From Crossaster papposus (lineage: Eukaryota; Echinodermata; Asteroidea; Velatida; Solasteridae), in the NCBI GenBank assembly GCA_037893245.1, contig JBAIAA010000749.1, positions 992,001 through 1,056,000 on the forward strand: 64,000 nt of DNA, written 5' to 3'. The notes under the pieces are model-generated. The model saw nothing but the letters and a program-made list of their open reading frames with translations, had not been told where the DNA came from and made no database searches. Made by a program: the position numbers and the translations under genes. Positions 1-11,137 of this stretch are shown one piece after another (the stretch's first letter is position 1; the number at the start of each line of letters is the position of its first letter).

Positions 1-369
1 GGGATGGAACGGTATGTGACTCTGAGTAAATGCCAGAAAACTTACCATATTTTATGTTATCTGTATGATTGTAATTGAAGCCTAAATAATATTAACGCTG
101 GGCCTTTTTACTTGGTACAATTACATTAATGATGTATTTATACTGCCTTAACTGACAATCGATGGGGTGGGGGTGGGAGTGACGATATTACCATTTTCGT
201 TTCCTATCATAAATATCAAAGTTCTTGACAACCCCCGTCACGTCGACGAAGGTCATTTTACTGGTGACTTTTAAAATGCGACGCCCCCCAAAAAATGCGA
301 CGCCCCAACAAAAAAGAGAGAAAAAAAAGGCGACGCCGAAGAAAATAAAAAATAAAAAATAAAACAAAA
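1..369. other. No gene seen; AT-rich flank
   Basis: I see no supported gene here. The stretch is AT-rich, with a short G-rich run near 165-180 and an A-rich block near 310-365 that gives only low-complexity hydrophobic reading frames. It abuts the palindrome starting at 370. Confidence 0.6.
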
Positions 370-592
370 TCATTGGATGGGACGCAAGCACCGCTGACCT
401 AATTAACACTCGCAAGTGCTGATTGGCTAGGCTTGCGTACAACGGTAATTGACGGTCTAAAACGCAAGAACTCTTGTAGAGTTTTTGCGTTTTGGACTGT
501 CAATTACCGTTGTACGCAAGCCTAGCCAATCAGCACTTGCGAAGGTATATGAGTGAGGTAAGCGGGGGACGGGTGCTTGCGTCCCATCCAAT
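370..592. repeat. Near-perfect palindrome (foldback element)
   Basis: The left arm begins with CATTGGATGGGACGCAAGCA and the right arm ends with its reverse complement at about 570-592. The arms meet near 470-480, where the sequence around AACGCAAGAACTC turns back on itself. A half copy of the same arm is present at 2640-2745. No transposase is visible, so this is best read as a foldback or MITE-type element. Confidence 0.75.
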
Positions 593-749
593 GAACTATC
601 GGGACTGTACCTTAGCTTGTTGTTATTCGTAATAAGGCCTGACATACGATCTACATGATTATTATAATTATTAGTATAAACACGCCCTCCTCCCGCTGGT
701 GACTAACACACTAGACGGCGCCTGCAATGACGCCCGGTGGCGATATTTT

Positions 750-945
750 TTTCTGCAGGTAGGTTGGTACATTAGCCAATCAGAACACAGATGATGTCTT
801 GACAAATTAACCCCAACCCCGAACCTTATATTAACCCTAGTCGGATCCCAGACAACTCTAACATCATCGATGACGTCAACACCATATGTGTTCTGATTGG
901 CTAATAAATGTACACTATATAGCCTACTAACCTACCTGCAGATAA
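750..945. repeat. Palindromic element
   Basis: TTAGCCAATCAGAACACA at 772-789 is matched by TGTGTTCTGATTGGCTAA ending at 904. The pairing continues outward through CTGCAGGTAGGTT on the left and AACCTACCTGCAG on the right. The interior (790-880) is unpaired. It is a short foldback element nested in the larger inverted repeat. Confidence 0.7.
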
Positions 946-2165
946 CATTATCGCCGCCCGGTGCGCTACTATTGTTACAAGGTACAATGGGATACGTACA
1001 CGCACTGTACATGGTGGGAATTTCAATGGGAGATTTTCAACATGCGGGTTGTAATTGTGAGGATCAAACCACTTTAAATGCAGGGAACACATAGGCCTGG
1101 TAATTAACTACACCAAATATAGAGTATATAAACCAAGCTTCCAGAGGGGTTGTTTGTCCCTGATGATTATTTTAGCCGTCCATGCAAAAATCTTTTTATT
1201 AAATTACCGTCAGACGTACCAAAACACGGATGCCTTATCTGGTGTATTCCATTTCCACCCCGGGATGAGAAAAGGGGTATATTAACCCTCTCATCAGAGC
1301 CCATACACGTGCGCCCCACCCCTAAACATACCGTAAAATCGGGAAACTTTGTCACGCTTGGTAATTTTGGCTACTACATGCCAATAATCTATGTTGATGG
1401 TTTTACTTGTATTTTAGGACATTTGGTTTTTTTTATTTATGAAAATGATGAAGAAAGAGTTGAAAAATAACATCAAACTGGATTTTATGTGATATTTTAT
1501 AAATATATTTTTCCCCAAACGTTCTGACCAAAGTTGCCCCAACCCTGAATTTCTTTCAATGAGTATAAAACCTACAATACGCTTCCGGAAACTTATTCAA
1601 CTCATTGTGTCCATAGCGGGCAATCGTCAATTTTAGCATATTTTCAAGAAATTCTGGGGTGTTTGAGGGATCAAATTGATGTTTTAGCTTTATTCAAAAT
1701 AGTGGTGGTGGCCAAAGTTACCCCAAATCTACATTTAAATTAAAACACTTTGTATTTGTTTTTTTCTTGTGTCCAAACGGATTTTGTGTACGATCAAAAG
1801 CCATTTGTTGGCTCAAATCCAACTCTATTGTAAAACATAACCCAGAAAATGTAACATTATTGTTTAATCCGCAGAAATATATTGTAAATTGTCTGAAAAT
1901 ATTGCCTAAGGTTTCCCTTTTACAATGTTACCACACTGACTGTAATAACTGAAGTACAGCGGAAACCATTGAGAAACACCCCTAGTGCTTGGTTATTATT
2001 ACTAGGCATAAGCAACTAGCAGGCGTTCGTGTTCCCTGCATTTAAAATGGTTTGATCCTGACAACCCGCATGTTGAAAATACAACGTACGCGTACCATTG
2101 AAATTCCCGCCATGCATGTAGGCCTAACGTATCTCATTTCACCGAGTACAACAGAAACGGGGAGT

Positions 2166-2482
2166 ATGGTGGCCCTGGAGGGACTACGCAGATCGTGAAT
2201 ATTGACGTCAATATTCGCGACAAATTTCACGACTTTCCCCAAAGTCGCAAAATATTGACGTCAATATTCACGTCAATATTCGCGACTTTTGGGGAAAAGT
2301 CGTGAAATTTGACGCGAATATCGACGTCAAATTTGACGTCAATATTCGCGTCTTTTGGGGAAAATCGTGAAATTTGACGTCACTATTGACGTCAATATTT
2401 GCGACTTTGGGGAAAGTCGTGAAATTTGTCGCGATCATTGACGTCAATATTCACGATATGCGTGTCCCTCCAGGGCCACCAT
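2166..2482. mobile_element. TIR element (TA target) packed with TGACGTCA words
   Basis: Perfect 19-bp terminal inverted repeats (ATGGTGGCCCTGGAGGGAC and its complement at 2464-2482) are flanked by TA dinucleotides. The interior is a degenerate repeat of the words TTGACGTCAATATTCGCG and GACTTTTGGGGAAAAGTCG. TGACGTCA, the consensus CRE/ATF palindrome, occurs about six times. No ORF is meaningful. A relative with the same ends lies at 55865-56066, and interior fragments occur at about 6660-6790 and 9270-9400. Confidence 0.75.
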
Positions 2483-2745
2483 AGGGGAGTCATTGTAAAC
2501 GCCATTGCACAGGCTGTCAGTGTCCGTCACCAGCAGCGGAAGAGGGCGTGTATATACTAATAATTATAATAATCATGTAGATCGTATGCCAGGCCTTATA
2601 TTATGAACAACAATAAGCTAAGGTACAGTCCCGATAGTTCATTGGATGGGACGCAAGCACCGCTGACCCCATAAACACTCGCAAGTGCTGGTTGGCTAGG
2701 CTTGCGTACAACGGTAATTGGCAGTCTAAAACGCAAGAACTATGC

Positions 2746-3292
2746 AGACTCCCACACCGCACGTTTGTGCAATAAACCCGATTGCAGTTTATTTTATTGA
2801 AGTAGTGAGCACTGAAACAATCTTATTATCACATGCGCAGTAGCTTCGCGTTTGTGGTTTTATTTTAGCCATTTAAAATTTTGCGTTATATACAAAAAAC
2901 AGATCTCGCCAGACTTGTCGGTTTCAAAATTGGACCATCCGTTGCCAAGTTACGATAAGTTATATATCAAATCGTCCGGAGGAAACTGGAAATTTATGAT
3001 AATTATGATAATATTAATATTAAAAAATGAGAAAACTTCCTAAAGATCGAACTAGATAAAAAATTAAATTCGGTTCGTGTATGGGGCTTTACTGTACGAT
3101 GGTGTACGTAATTTGTACGTTGCAAAAAACATCGTTCATTTTCGTTTAAATCGCTAAATCCGACTCGCTCGGTGTAGTACATGTTGTATGGCTTTGCGTA
3201 CGCCGCTCGTTTTTTGCCAACAATGCGCATGTGCAGATCAGCTCTACACATTCATAATTATAAAATGCTTTGCGATCGCAAATTCTTCCAAA
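2746..3292. other. No gene seen
   Basis: Intergenic, AT-rich sequence. Reading frames here are short and resemble no family I know. I see no RNA gene or clear repeat boundary. Confidence 0.5.
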
Positions 3293-3555
3293 TAGGCACT
3301 TTGGGAGACAAATTAGCGATAGTTTTGATTCACTTGGGAGACAGTGGCACTTAGGGAGACATTTCAGTGTCTCCCTAAGTGTCTAGCTACCCCACAAAAC
3401 GATATTTGGGAGTTATTTTTGCTCGGAGAAGACAGATTTGGGTCTAAATAGCACAAATATGAAATTTCGTGGAAAAAGCTCCAGGTAAAAACGGGTTAGG
3501 TTACAATAAAGATTGTGCACGACTCTATGGGATTGTCTCCCAAAGTGCCCATTTG
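3293..3555. repeat. Foldback element built on the word GGGAGACA
   Basis: TAGGCACTTTGGGAGACAA at the left end is mirrored by TTGTCTCCCAAAGTGCCCA at about 3533-3552. Inside is a perfect 14-bp-stem hairpin at 3348-3381 (CACTTAGGGAGACA with its complement, 6-nt loop). The GGGAGACA word recurs on both strands through the unit. No coding content. Confidence 0.65.
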
Positions 3556-3587
3556 GAGGTATATAAATTTAACTTTATGTGCTGACA

Positions 3588-3963
3588 TCGCAGAAATGTG
3601 CACATAAATCATCTGCATATAAATCTGCTGTATAAGTGCGACATAGCTGCGCAAAAATGTGCAATGAAAATGTACAACATATGTAGGTGCGCGTGCCCAT
3701 CCGTGCGATATCGCACACATTTGCGTACTGAGAAATCTGCGCAGAACTTGAAATCTAAAATAAAAATATGCGACTTTTCAAAATTCTGCGCGGGAAAACA
3801 TTCGCCATCACATAAATCTGTGCAGAAATCTGCAATAAAATGTTCAACATCTCAGATAATATGCTTAGATATATGCGATAACATGTTTGTCATCGTTCAA
3901 ATTCGGGCAGAATGCGCGATATCGCAGAATTTGCGATGTGTGATGTCCTTTCAGGGCCACCAT
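3588..3963. repeat. Degenerate word repeat (TGCGCAGAAATCTGC type)
   Basis: The block is filled with variants of TGCGATAT, TGCGCAGAA and AAATCTGC. It ends in CAGGGCCACCATA, the same terminus as the TIR elements at 2166-2482 and 55865-56066. The matching left terminus is not clear, so this may be a damaged or nested copy. The reading frame across it is not believable as protein. Confidence 0.45.
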
Positions 3964-4092
3964 AGTGCCGGATTGGGAAAGCATCCGATTTGCGAATATG
4001 TTCGGTTTGCAAAAAGCATCCGAGTTTGCAAAAAGCATCCGAATTAGGAATGCATCTGAATTAGGAAAGCATCGGAGTTGTAAAAACACGTC
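3964..4092. repeat. Short degenerate tandem words (AAAGCATCCGAATT type)
   Basis: Five or six diverged copies of GGAAAGCATCCGAATTTGC follow one another. They are adjacent to, and probably nested with, the preceding word-rich element. No gene is supported. Confidence 0.45.
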
Positions 4093-4344
4093 CGATCTTT
4101 TTGACACTGATTCTTTCATAATCGAAGCTCGCGCCACAGCGCCAGTCAAGGGCTGCTAGACTCTAATATCAGTCGCTTCCATGGTACATGTACTTATCAC
4201 AGAAATGGCCAGGCTAGCGTGTACAAAACAATTGCGCGCCACGGCTGGTTTGCGGGTAATCCTATTCACAGCCGCCTGGAGTTAACGAGTTAACGTGAGA
4301 GTTGCTTGTTCGGCCTCCTTCCTTTTTATAGCACCATGGTTTGA

Positions 4345-4529
4345 CAGAATAACCTAAAACTGCACAGTTGATTAGCTCGTCAAACAACGCCCTCAAGTGT
4401 CAGAAAACACTTTGAAATAATGGTCCACATACATAGAAATACCGAAGCCCCAGTGGTAATCATGTGTCATATTAATGTATAGTCTTATAATCTACATGTA
4501 TCGCATAATCTGGTATCGGGTTCACACAG
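4345..4529. other. Intron sequence; empty site of the 12-16 kb TIR element
   Basis: The stretch from TTTGACAGAATAACC through CACTTTGAAATAATGGTCC to TAATGTATAG aligns with 12060-12122 joined to 16635-16700 in the paralogous gene. Here the TIR element is absent. This confirms that the element ends near 12125 and 16632 were produced by insertion at a TA. Confidence 0.7.
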
Positions 4530-5344
4530 CTTGCTCGTTCACTTTGAAGCCGTCTAACCCTGAAGTTGCCAAGTTCATCGGGCAGCCGCTGAGGGCGCCT
4601 TTCCGGTTGGACTTTGAAGTGAAGACATACAGGGATGCCATCATGGTCCTGGCGGAGAACAAGACAGGAGCGTCTGCCTTTGCCTCGATATGTGAGTCGG
4701 TGACCTGTTTTTGTTTAGGGGTGTCGCAGGAACCACCCAGTCAAAGTGTGGAATCAACGGACTTGTGGTAATCTCATTAAATTTGGAAGGGGACATGCGG
4801 CCTTTCGTTCGAGCTTTAAAACAAAATGTATTACTGGCTTATTTCCACCTACTTACGGTAACCCGTAGGGTAACTTGCACGGTGCATATCAATTAAATCA
4901 ATTATATCGAGATCTATATTAATTGTGATCTTTCAAGAGGGATATTTAGGTTGGGTATAATTGCAAAATAAGGTTTTTATCAGTTAATTGCATTTTAAAC
5001 AGTTTAGTTAACTATTTCATTATACAGCGTTAGGCGGTTTCAAAGAAGGACAGATGTCAGCCATCCGGGCCTGTTTCTATAACTTACCGGAATGTTGGCC
5101 GTTGTTAGGTGGGCGCTCGGAGCACCTGGAGGAAGGTATCGTCAATGGCACTGAAAGTCGCTCCTTCTGGATGGAGTACAAATGGGGCGTGGTGACCGTC
5201 GGCAAGGGAGGACAGGAGGAGGCTTTCATGGAGTGGGACGCCGCTGCGTATCATCGTCGCAACATATCGGCCCCGGTCTACGTTGGTATAAGTTCTTGGA
5301 AGCAGGTATCCGCGCAATGGGTGTTCCCCCAATTCTGTGCCTAA
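4530..5344 (+). CDS. Methyltransf_FA-domain gene, copy 1 (last two exons)
   Basis: Two exons are visible, 4530-4691 and 5028-5344, joined in phase 1 (acceptor CACACAG, donor ATAT/GTGAGT, acceptor TATACAG). They encode FRLDFEVKTYRDAIMVL, SISLGGF, SAIR, FWMEYKWGVVTVGKG and VYVGISSW. This series matches the farnesoic-acid O-methyltransferase-like domain of invertebrates (pattern FxFxVKxxxDAxI, IxxGGW, SxIR, FWxxWxxGxIxVG). The domain is named after a crustacean enzyme, but in most proteins it is not a proven methyltransferase and may bind ligands. The stop is TAA at 5342-5344. No first exon corresponding to 11138-11342 is recognisable upstream, so the copy may be 5'-incomplete or use a distant exon. 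Its paralogue lies 12 kb downstream in the same orientation. The family call is from memory of the motif, not a search. Confidence 0.6.
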
Positions 5345-6589
5345 GAAACAAGAGAAATTGGGCGTTGAAATATTACGTAGTATTGAGGCATTTCATTAAA
5401 TATATATAAATATTTTGATGAGTCTCCTAAATATTATTATATTAGTTATCCTCTGTGATTAAACAGAAACTGACAGCTATTTAATGGAAAAAAAGCTTTA
5501 ATTTTATGTGTTACTCAAACACCTTGAAGAGTTGAATGTACATGTATTAGAGTGATTTTAACCATAACGACAGTTTTTTTAGGAATTGCACATGCTGTAG
5601 GTTTGAAATGTCCTCGGAAACTGTCTGGTTTATTTATCGGCACGGGTCATATCGGTTAAGTTTCGCTCGTTTTGCTGGGTATTTGCTTAAATCACAATGT
5701 TATGGTCAAAACTACCTATAGTTGAACTTACATGACTTAACGTTATGGGTTTTTCAATGTTTTTTTTTCTTTGGAGGGGTGGTATTGTACCGTTCACCTA
5801 CCAGATTTGACTCAAGCGAGCTCGTAGCGCGAAGCAAATATAGGGAACGAGATGAATACCATGCATGATTTACAAACATAATCTGATAGTCTTGAAATTG
5901 ATGAGGGTGTATATCGCTGTTTTTAGTTATTGTTAATATACAATGTAGTGCAACGCCATAGTTTGTTTTCTTTTAGAATCTTGCTCTCACCTGGATGCCA
6001 TACTTAGACACAACTCAAGAATGAAATAAAGGGAACTGAATAAAGTTTAAAACTGCACATTTCAAATGGATATAGGCCTATCGAGTTTTGAACTAATTAA
6101 ACAGTGTTAGAGAAGTACATTTCTTTTCTGATTTAGATCACTTCTGCCAAACTGTTCAGATTTTGAATGTCATCATCTTTATGTCAGTTTTAAAGTAGAG
6201 CGCAGACGGTTTGTTAAGATGGCAATGGGCCACATGACTTTATAGATCATCTTTGGATGAGTCTCCCAAATATATATTGGTTATCCCCTGTGATTAAACA
6301 GAAACTGACAGCTAGTTAATGAAAAAAACCTTTAATTTGATGTGTTACTTAAACTCCTTGAAGAGTTGAAAGTACATGTATTAGAGTGAATTTAACCATA
6401 ACGACAGCTTTTTTAGGAATGGCACATGATGTAGGTGTGAACTGTCTTTGGAAACTGTCTGGCTTGATCGGCACGGGTCATATCGGTTAGGTTTCGCTCG
6501 TTTTAGTTGCTGGGTATTTGCCTGAATCACAATGCTAGATTTGAGAATTGGAACAATTTTCTTCCGAGAAAAGCATTTTATTGTATGCG
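5345..6589. repeat. 3' flank of copy 1 with internal direct repeat
   Basis: The sequence after the stop is homologous to 17584-18310 after copy 2. Within it, about 5420-5700 (GATGAGTCTCC, CTGACAGCTA, GCACGGGTCATATCGGTTA) is repeated in direct orientation at about 6255-6535. This is a partial duplication of the gene's 3' flank. AATAAA at 6024-6029 (GAATGAAATAAAGGG) is a possible polyadenylation signal. Confidence 0.6.
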
Positions 6590-7419
6590 TGCAAAAGCGG
6601 GTACCAGCAAATTTACGAAGATCGTCGTGTTCTGAATTAACATTTGTTAAACTTGTAATATGACGACAATGTTACGACTTTCCCCAAAAGTCGTGAATAT
6701 TGACGTCAATATCGACGTCAAATGTCACGACTTGCCCCTAAAGTCGTAACTATTGACGTCAATGTTGACGTAAAATTTCACGACTGGTCATAAATATTGA
6801 CTTGATTTTGTTGGCGCGAATATAGGTTCTGGTTCGCATTTCTAGATTGCTATAGCCCTATATCTATTCTGTGCGTATGTACATTAACGTTGGTGGTGCA
6901 CTTGCGTGTTTGCTATTGTCGGATAAGTTTTCATCTATCATGTTAAGAACAAGTACAGAAAATGTCTTGAATGTTTACTGTGATTTCCATGATGCTCAGG
7001 TTTATTTTACACATATTGAGTGACTACGGATCAGATCACTGGTGCAGTGATCACAAATCTGTTGATGACAGTTTTATACTTGTGTTCATTCCTTGACATG
7101 CCCCTGATTACCGTATTCTATTTCTTGTTCTTGTTGTGAATCTCGTAGTTTCATCGTATTTTGCTTTCTTTAATGTCTAAAGATTTAAAAGAAAAGAATT
7201 CATCAATAAAGTAGACCTGTATGACAAAATATATCATAGCCCATTGTTTTCATATCTTAATTGCTTTGTTACCAACTACACCGAAGTTACACAGAGAAAG
7301 CTCTAATTTGTAATTAAAATTAATATAATAAAATGCACATCAATTATGGGTATTGCTGTAAAAACGCGCCGACATGAAAACTAGACGTAATGTAATAATG
7401 TAGCTTGTGTTCAGTGTAG

Positions 7420-7797
7420 GCTTATAGTATAAGATACACCATTTGCAGATATCAAAAACAAAATTACTACAAAATTTAGTGGGAAATATCTTACTTATTT
7501 GAAAGTAAATAATGATTGTAGGCATTCTGCAAAAGGATTGCGCTAGATATCGTGTAATTGTTCTGAAAAATTGAATTTTGTAAAAACAAATTCGCGATTT
7601 GCGGACGGCGATTGCGAAAATAACAAAAACAACATCATAAGGACCACTGCCTGACGCAGGTTAAAAACGAACGCCGTTTTTCTTGCTTTTTTCAGCATCC
7701 ATGATTGTAAAACTTCGGACACGTCAGTTAAACGATATATACTATAAAATACAACCTCCAAATCCACCCATTCATGATCATTCAAGCAATTACCAAA
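7420..7797. mobile_element. TTAA-type MITE copy (in unit A)
   Basis: It shows the family landmarks: a degenerate left end with ATACACCATTTGCAGATATC, then GATTGCGCTAGATATC, CGGACGGCGATTGCGAAAA, GTTAAACGAT and CAAGCAATTACCAAATG. The best-preserved copy is at 26482-26860. No coding capacity. A GGATCC poly-G insertion or deletion boundary follows directly. Confidence 0.6.
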
Positions 7798-7799
7798 TG

Positions 7800-7925
7800 T
7801 GATAGCGCGGATCCAGGGGGGAGGGGGGGGGGGGGGGGCGGGGGCACGTGCCCCCTTGGTAAAATGAGTAAAAAAAAAAAAAAAGGGGGTGGGGGAAAAG
7901 AGGGGGAGGTGAGAGAAAAGGAAGG
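7800..7925. mobile_element. GGATCCAGGGGGG-type element, partial, with purine-rich tract
   Basis: GCGCGGATCCAGG followed by a long G run, GGCACGTGCCCCC, then A and G runs matches the left part of the element at 29298-29492. The right terminus (CCTGGATCCG) is not found here. Almost all of 7815-7925 is purine on the plus strand. Confidence 0.5.
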
Positions 7926-8640
7926 GAGGAGGATCGGATCGGAGGATCTGCTGTGTCGAATTTTTGGCATAAAACTATACTGACAAAAAAGGGTTATCAA
8001 TCCATGGAACCCCAGTTTGCGACCCGCACCCGTTTAATTTATTTGTCCATGCACATGAAGCCCTCTCAGGGTCTTTACTCGCAGCGAGAGATCGAGGCCG
8101 AACATTGGTGTTATCCGCAGAAGACAACCTGAACCCGTCTGGCGCGCATCTAGTTGCTCGTTGGTATCAGAGGTGGCTCCGTTAACCAACGTATGATACT
8201 CGGACTACCTGGCATCGGGGTTCGATAAATAATTCCGCGCCTGGTGGACATGTGGCCATTGATTGGCAGTATACTGTCCCCTCTATTGCCAATTACCCTT
8301 TTATTGCAGTATATCTGGATGAACGTTTATGTTGTTAATGACCTTGTGTAAGAATGTTGGTTGGTTTGTTCATGAAGCTATGGTTTGTCCAACCCAAGCT
8401 AGGAAATTGTCCGAAAGCTCATCTTTTTGGCGACAGTTTTGCTATATTCAGTTTTGGGTGTGGCCAACATTCATATATAAACTTATATAAAAAAAATTAT
8501 TATATATTTATAATATATTTATAATCTCCATAATTGTTCATTTTATCTCCGTATTATTATTAAAAGTTTTGCTTAAAAAAATCAGAGGAAATAGGTCAAG
8601 AATCGCCTCAGATTGCACCACAAAGCATATAGAATCTAAT
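7926..8640. other. No gene seen; extra segment of unit A
   Basis: This sequence has no counterpart in unit B and no recognisable coding or RNA content. It includes a very AT-rich block (about 8470-8580). Confidence 0.4.
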
Positions 8641-8779
8641 TTTATACAAACAAATTAACAAAACAAGAACAACATAAGAACCACTGCCTGACGCCGGTTG
8701 AAAACAAACTCCGTTTTTATTGCTTATCTCAGCGTCCATAATTATAATAATACCTAAACGAAGGACAACTATCGATCGC

Positions 8780-8870
8780 ATGGGGGGGGGGGGGGGGGGG
8801 GGGGTGCGTTGGGCAACAATAGTCTAGAGAGTGTATAGGTATGAGGGACAAGGGGGGGGGGGGGGGGGGG
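8780..8870. repeat. Pair of long poly-G tracts
   Basis: Two uninterrupted G runs of about 20 or more bases lie near 8781-8803 and 8852-8870, separated by TGCGTTGGGCAACAATAGTC. The duplicate pair in unit B (about 10808-10824 and 10872-10887) is shorter, showing length instability between the copies. Confidence 0.8.
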
Positions 8871-9126
8871 AGTCCCTCGGTCTCATATCGTGTTAGGTAT
8901 AATAGATCAAGCAGCTTCATATTTTTCATCTATGACCCATAATTTAATTAAATTTATATCTCATGCGTACCAACTACACACAATAGCTATCGTTACGCGT
9001 ACGGTTACCCATGGAAACCTATAATTACAACATTAGCCATCAGCCATCAGCCATCAGATTCATCATACCAGGGTGCGGTCCCGTTTTGACGCAGATACCA
9101 AAGTGAGGTATTGCTGGCTGGAAATG

Positions 9127-9204
9127 AAAAACCCGCGTCGAATGTCGGTGTTCATTTTGACTTTGGGATTTCTTAGTTCCCTCTCTTTGCTTCCCGTACG
9201 AGGG
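9127..9204 (+). pseudogene. Truncated first exon of the Methyltransf_FA gene
   Basis: Starting with ATG at 9127, the sequence encodes the same signal-peptide-like start as the intact exon at 11138 (MKNPRRMSVFILTLGF, then SSLSLLPVRG). It breaks off at about 9204, where the next duplication unit begins. It has no splice donor, so it cannot supply exon 1. It is direct evidence that the tandem duplication breakpoint lies inside a coding exon. Confidence 0.75.
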
Positions 9205-9638
9205 AAAAGCGGGTACCAGCAAATTTACGGAGATCATCGTGTTCTGAATTAACATTTGTTAAACTTGTAATATGACGACAATGTTACGACTTTCCCCAAA
9301 AGTCGTGAATATTGACGTCAATATCGACGTCAAATGTCACGACTTGCCCCTAAAGTCGTAAATATTGACGTCAATGTTGACGTAAAATTTCACGACTGGT
9401 CATAAATGTTGACTTGATTTTGTTGGCGCGAATATAGGTTCTGGTTCGCATTTCTAGATTGCTATAGCCCTACAGCTATTCTGTGCGTATGTACATTAGC
9501 GTGGGTGGTGCACTTGCGTGTTTGCTATTGTCGGTTAAGTTTTCATCCATCATGTTAAGAAAAAGTACAGAAAATGTCTTGAATGTTTACTGTGATTTCC
9601 ATGATGCTCAGGTTTATTTTACACATATTGAGTGACTA

Positions 9639-9822
9639 CATAACGACCGAGGATCGATATTGTGTTCTCCTTTGTTCCTTTACTATACCCAATCCCCATT
9701 GCTTTGCGCTTGCACCGTCGATCGAGGACCGAATTCGGACAAGCAAACCGTCGATGGAGGATCCCTTGTTCCCTTTGTTCTCTTTTGTGTTTCGATCCTC
9801 GATCGTAATACGATACAAGAAC
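9639..9822. mobile_element. 184-bp insertion, relative of the 27.2-27.7 kb repeat
   Basis: Unit A (near 7034) lacks this segment while unit B has it, flanked by GAGTGACTAC and ACACTGGTGCAG. Its sequence (CGACCGAGGATCGATATTG at one end, CGATCCTCGATCGTAAT at the other) is the reverse complement of the repeated blocks at 27205-27404 and 27471-27669. The ends are mutually inverted (CGAGGATCGA), so a small foldback element is likely. Confidence 0.7.
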
Positions 9823-10207
9823 ACTGGTGCAGTGATCACAAATCTGTTGATCGCAGTTTTATACTTGTGTTCATTCATTGACGGGCCCCTGATTACCGTA
9901 TTATATTTCTTGTTCTTATTGTGATTCTCTTAGTTTCATTGTATTTTGCTTTCTTTAATGTCTAAAGATTTAAACGAAAATAATTAATCAATAAAATAGA
10001 CCTGTATGACAACATATATCGCAGCCCATTGTTTTCATATCTTAATTGCTTTGTTACCAATTACACCGAAGTTACACAGAGAAAGCTCTAATTTGTAATT
10101 AGAATTAACATAATAAAATGCACATCAACTATGGGTATTGCTGTAAAAACGCGCCGACATGAAAACTAGACGTAATGTAATAATGTAGCTTGTGTTCAAT
10201 GTACATG

Positions 10208-10555
10208 TAGGCTTATAGTATAAGATACACCATTTGCAGATATCAAAAACAAAATTACTACAAAATTTAGTGGGAAATATCTTACTTATTTGAAAGTAAA
10301 TAATGATTGTAGGCATCCTGCAAAAGGATTGCGCTAGATATCTTGTAATTGTTCTGAAAAATTGAATTTTATAAAAACAAATTCGCGATTTGCGGACGGC
10401 GATTGCGAAAATAACAAGAACAACATAAGAACCACTGCCTGAGGATCCATATCCATGATTGTAAAACTTCGGACACGCCAGTTAAACGATAAAATACAAC
10501 CTCCAAATCCACCCATTCATGATCATTCAAGCAATTACCAAATGTGTATCCTACC
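10208..10555. mobile_element. TTAA-type MITE copy (in unit B)
   Basis: This is the duplicate of 7420-7797, with a better right end (AAATGTGTATCCTACCT). A further fragment of the same family follows at about 10636-10790, corresponding to 8640-8760 in unit A. Confidence 0.6.
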
Positions 10556-11137
10556 TCATAATGTGCGTGCGAGAAATTCAATTCTTATTATACAAATAGG
10601 CAATTTAGTCGTTTGAACAGAGTAATGGCCAGAAATGTAATCTAATTTTATACAAACAAATTAACGATCGCCGGACGTCCATCGCGAACAAAACAAGAAC
10701 AACTTAAGAACCACTGCCTGACGCCGGTTGAAAACAAACGCCGTTTTTATTGCTTATCTCAGCGTCCATATAATAATACCTAAACGAAGGACAACTATCG
10801 ATCGCATGGGGGGGGGGGGGGGGGTGCGTTGGGCAACAATAGTCTAGAGAGTGTATAGGTATGAGGGACAAGGGGGGGGGGGGGGGGTCCCTCGGTCTCG
10901 TATCGTGTTAGGTATAATAGATCGAGCAGCTTTATATTTTTCATCTATGACCCATAATTAAAATAAATTTAGATCTCATGCGTACCCACTACACACAATA
11001 GCTATTGTTACGGTTTCCATGGAAACCTATAATTACAACATTAGCCATCAGCCATCAGCCATCAGACTTATCATACCAGGGAGTGGTGCGGCTCCCGTTT
11101 TGACGCAGATACCAAAGTGAGGTATTGCTGACTTGGA

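Larger units (their letters stand above)
470..2745. repeat. 2.3-kb nested inverted-repeat complex
   Basis: The arm at 470-703 is repeated in reverse complement at 2526-2745; both contain the block around TAATAATTATAATAATCATG. Inside, 1015-1095 pairs with 2030-2118 (AACATGCGGGTTGTAATTGT against its diverged complement). Separate palindromes lie at about 750-945 and 2166-2482. The centre (1100-2030) holds only unsupported reading frames. No coding capacity is recognised, so this is a composite of non-autonomous foldback elements. Confidence 0.65.
6590..9204. repeat. Tandem duplication unit A (upstream region plus start of exon 1)
   Basis: The unit starts at AAAAGCGGGTACCAGC and runs to the middle of a first exon at CGTACGAGGG (about 9204), where the same AAAGCGGGTACCAGC sequence recurs and unit B begins. 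Shared landmarks include GACTTTCCCCAAAAGTCG, GCACATCAA, the MITE at 7420-7797, the poly-G pair near 8780 and 8852, and the GCCATCAGCCATCAG triplet. Unit A carries extra sequence at 7798-8620 that unit B lacks. Confidence 0.75.

Noticed and set aside
1150-1470. 106-codon plus-strand frame
   Set aside because: No recognisable domain, lies at the centre of an inverted-repeat complex, no splice or promoter context.
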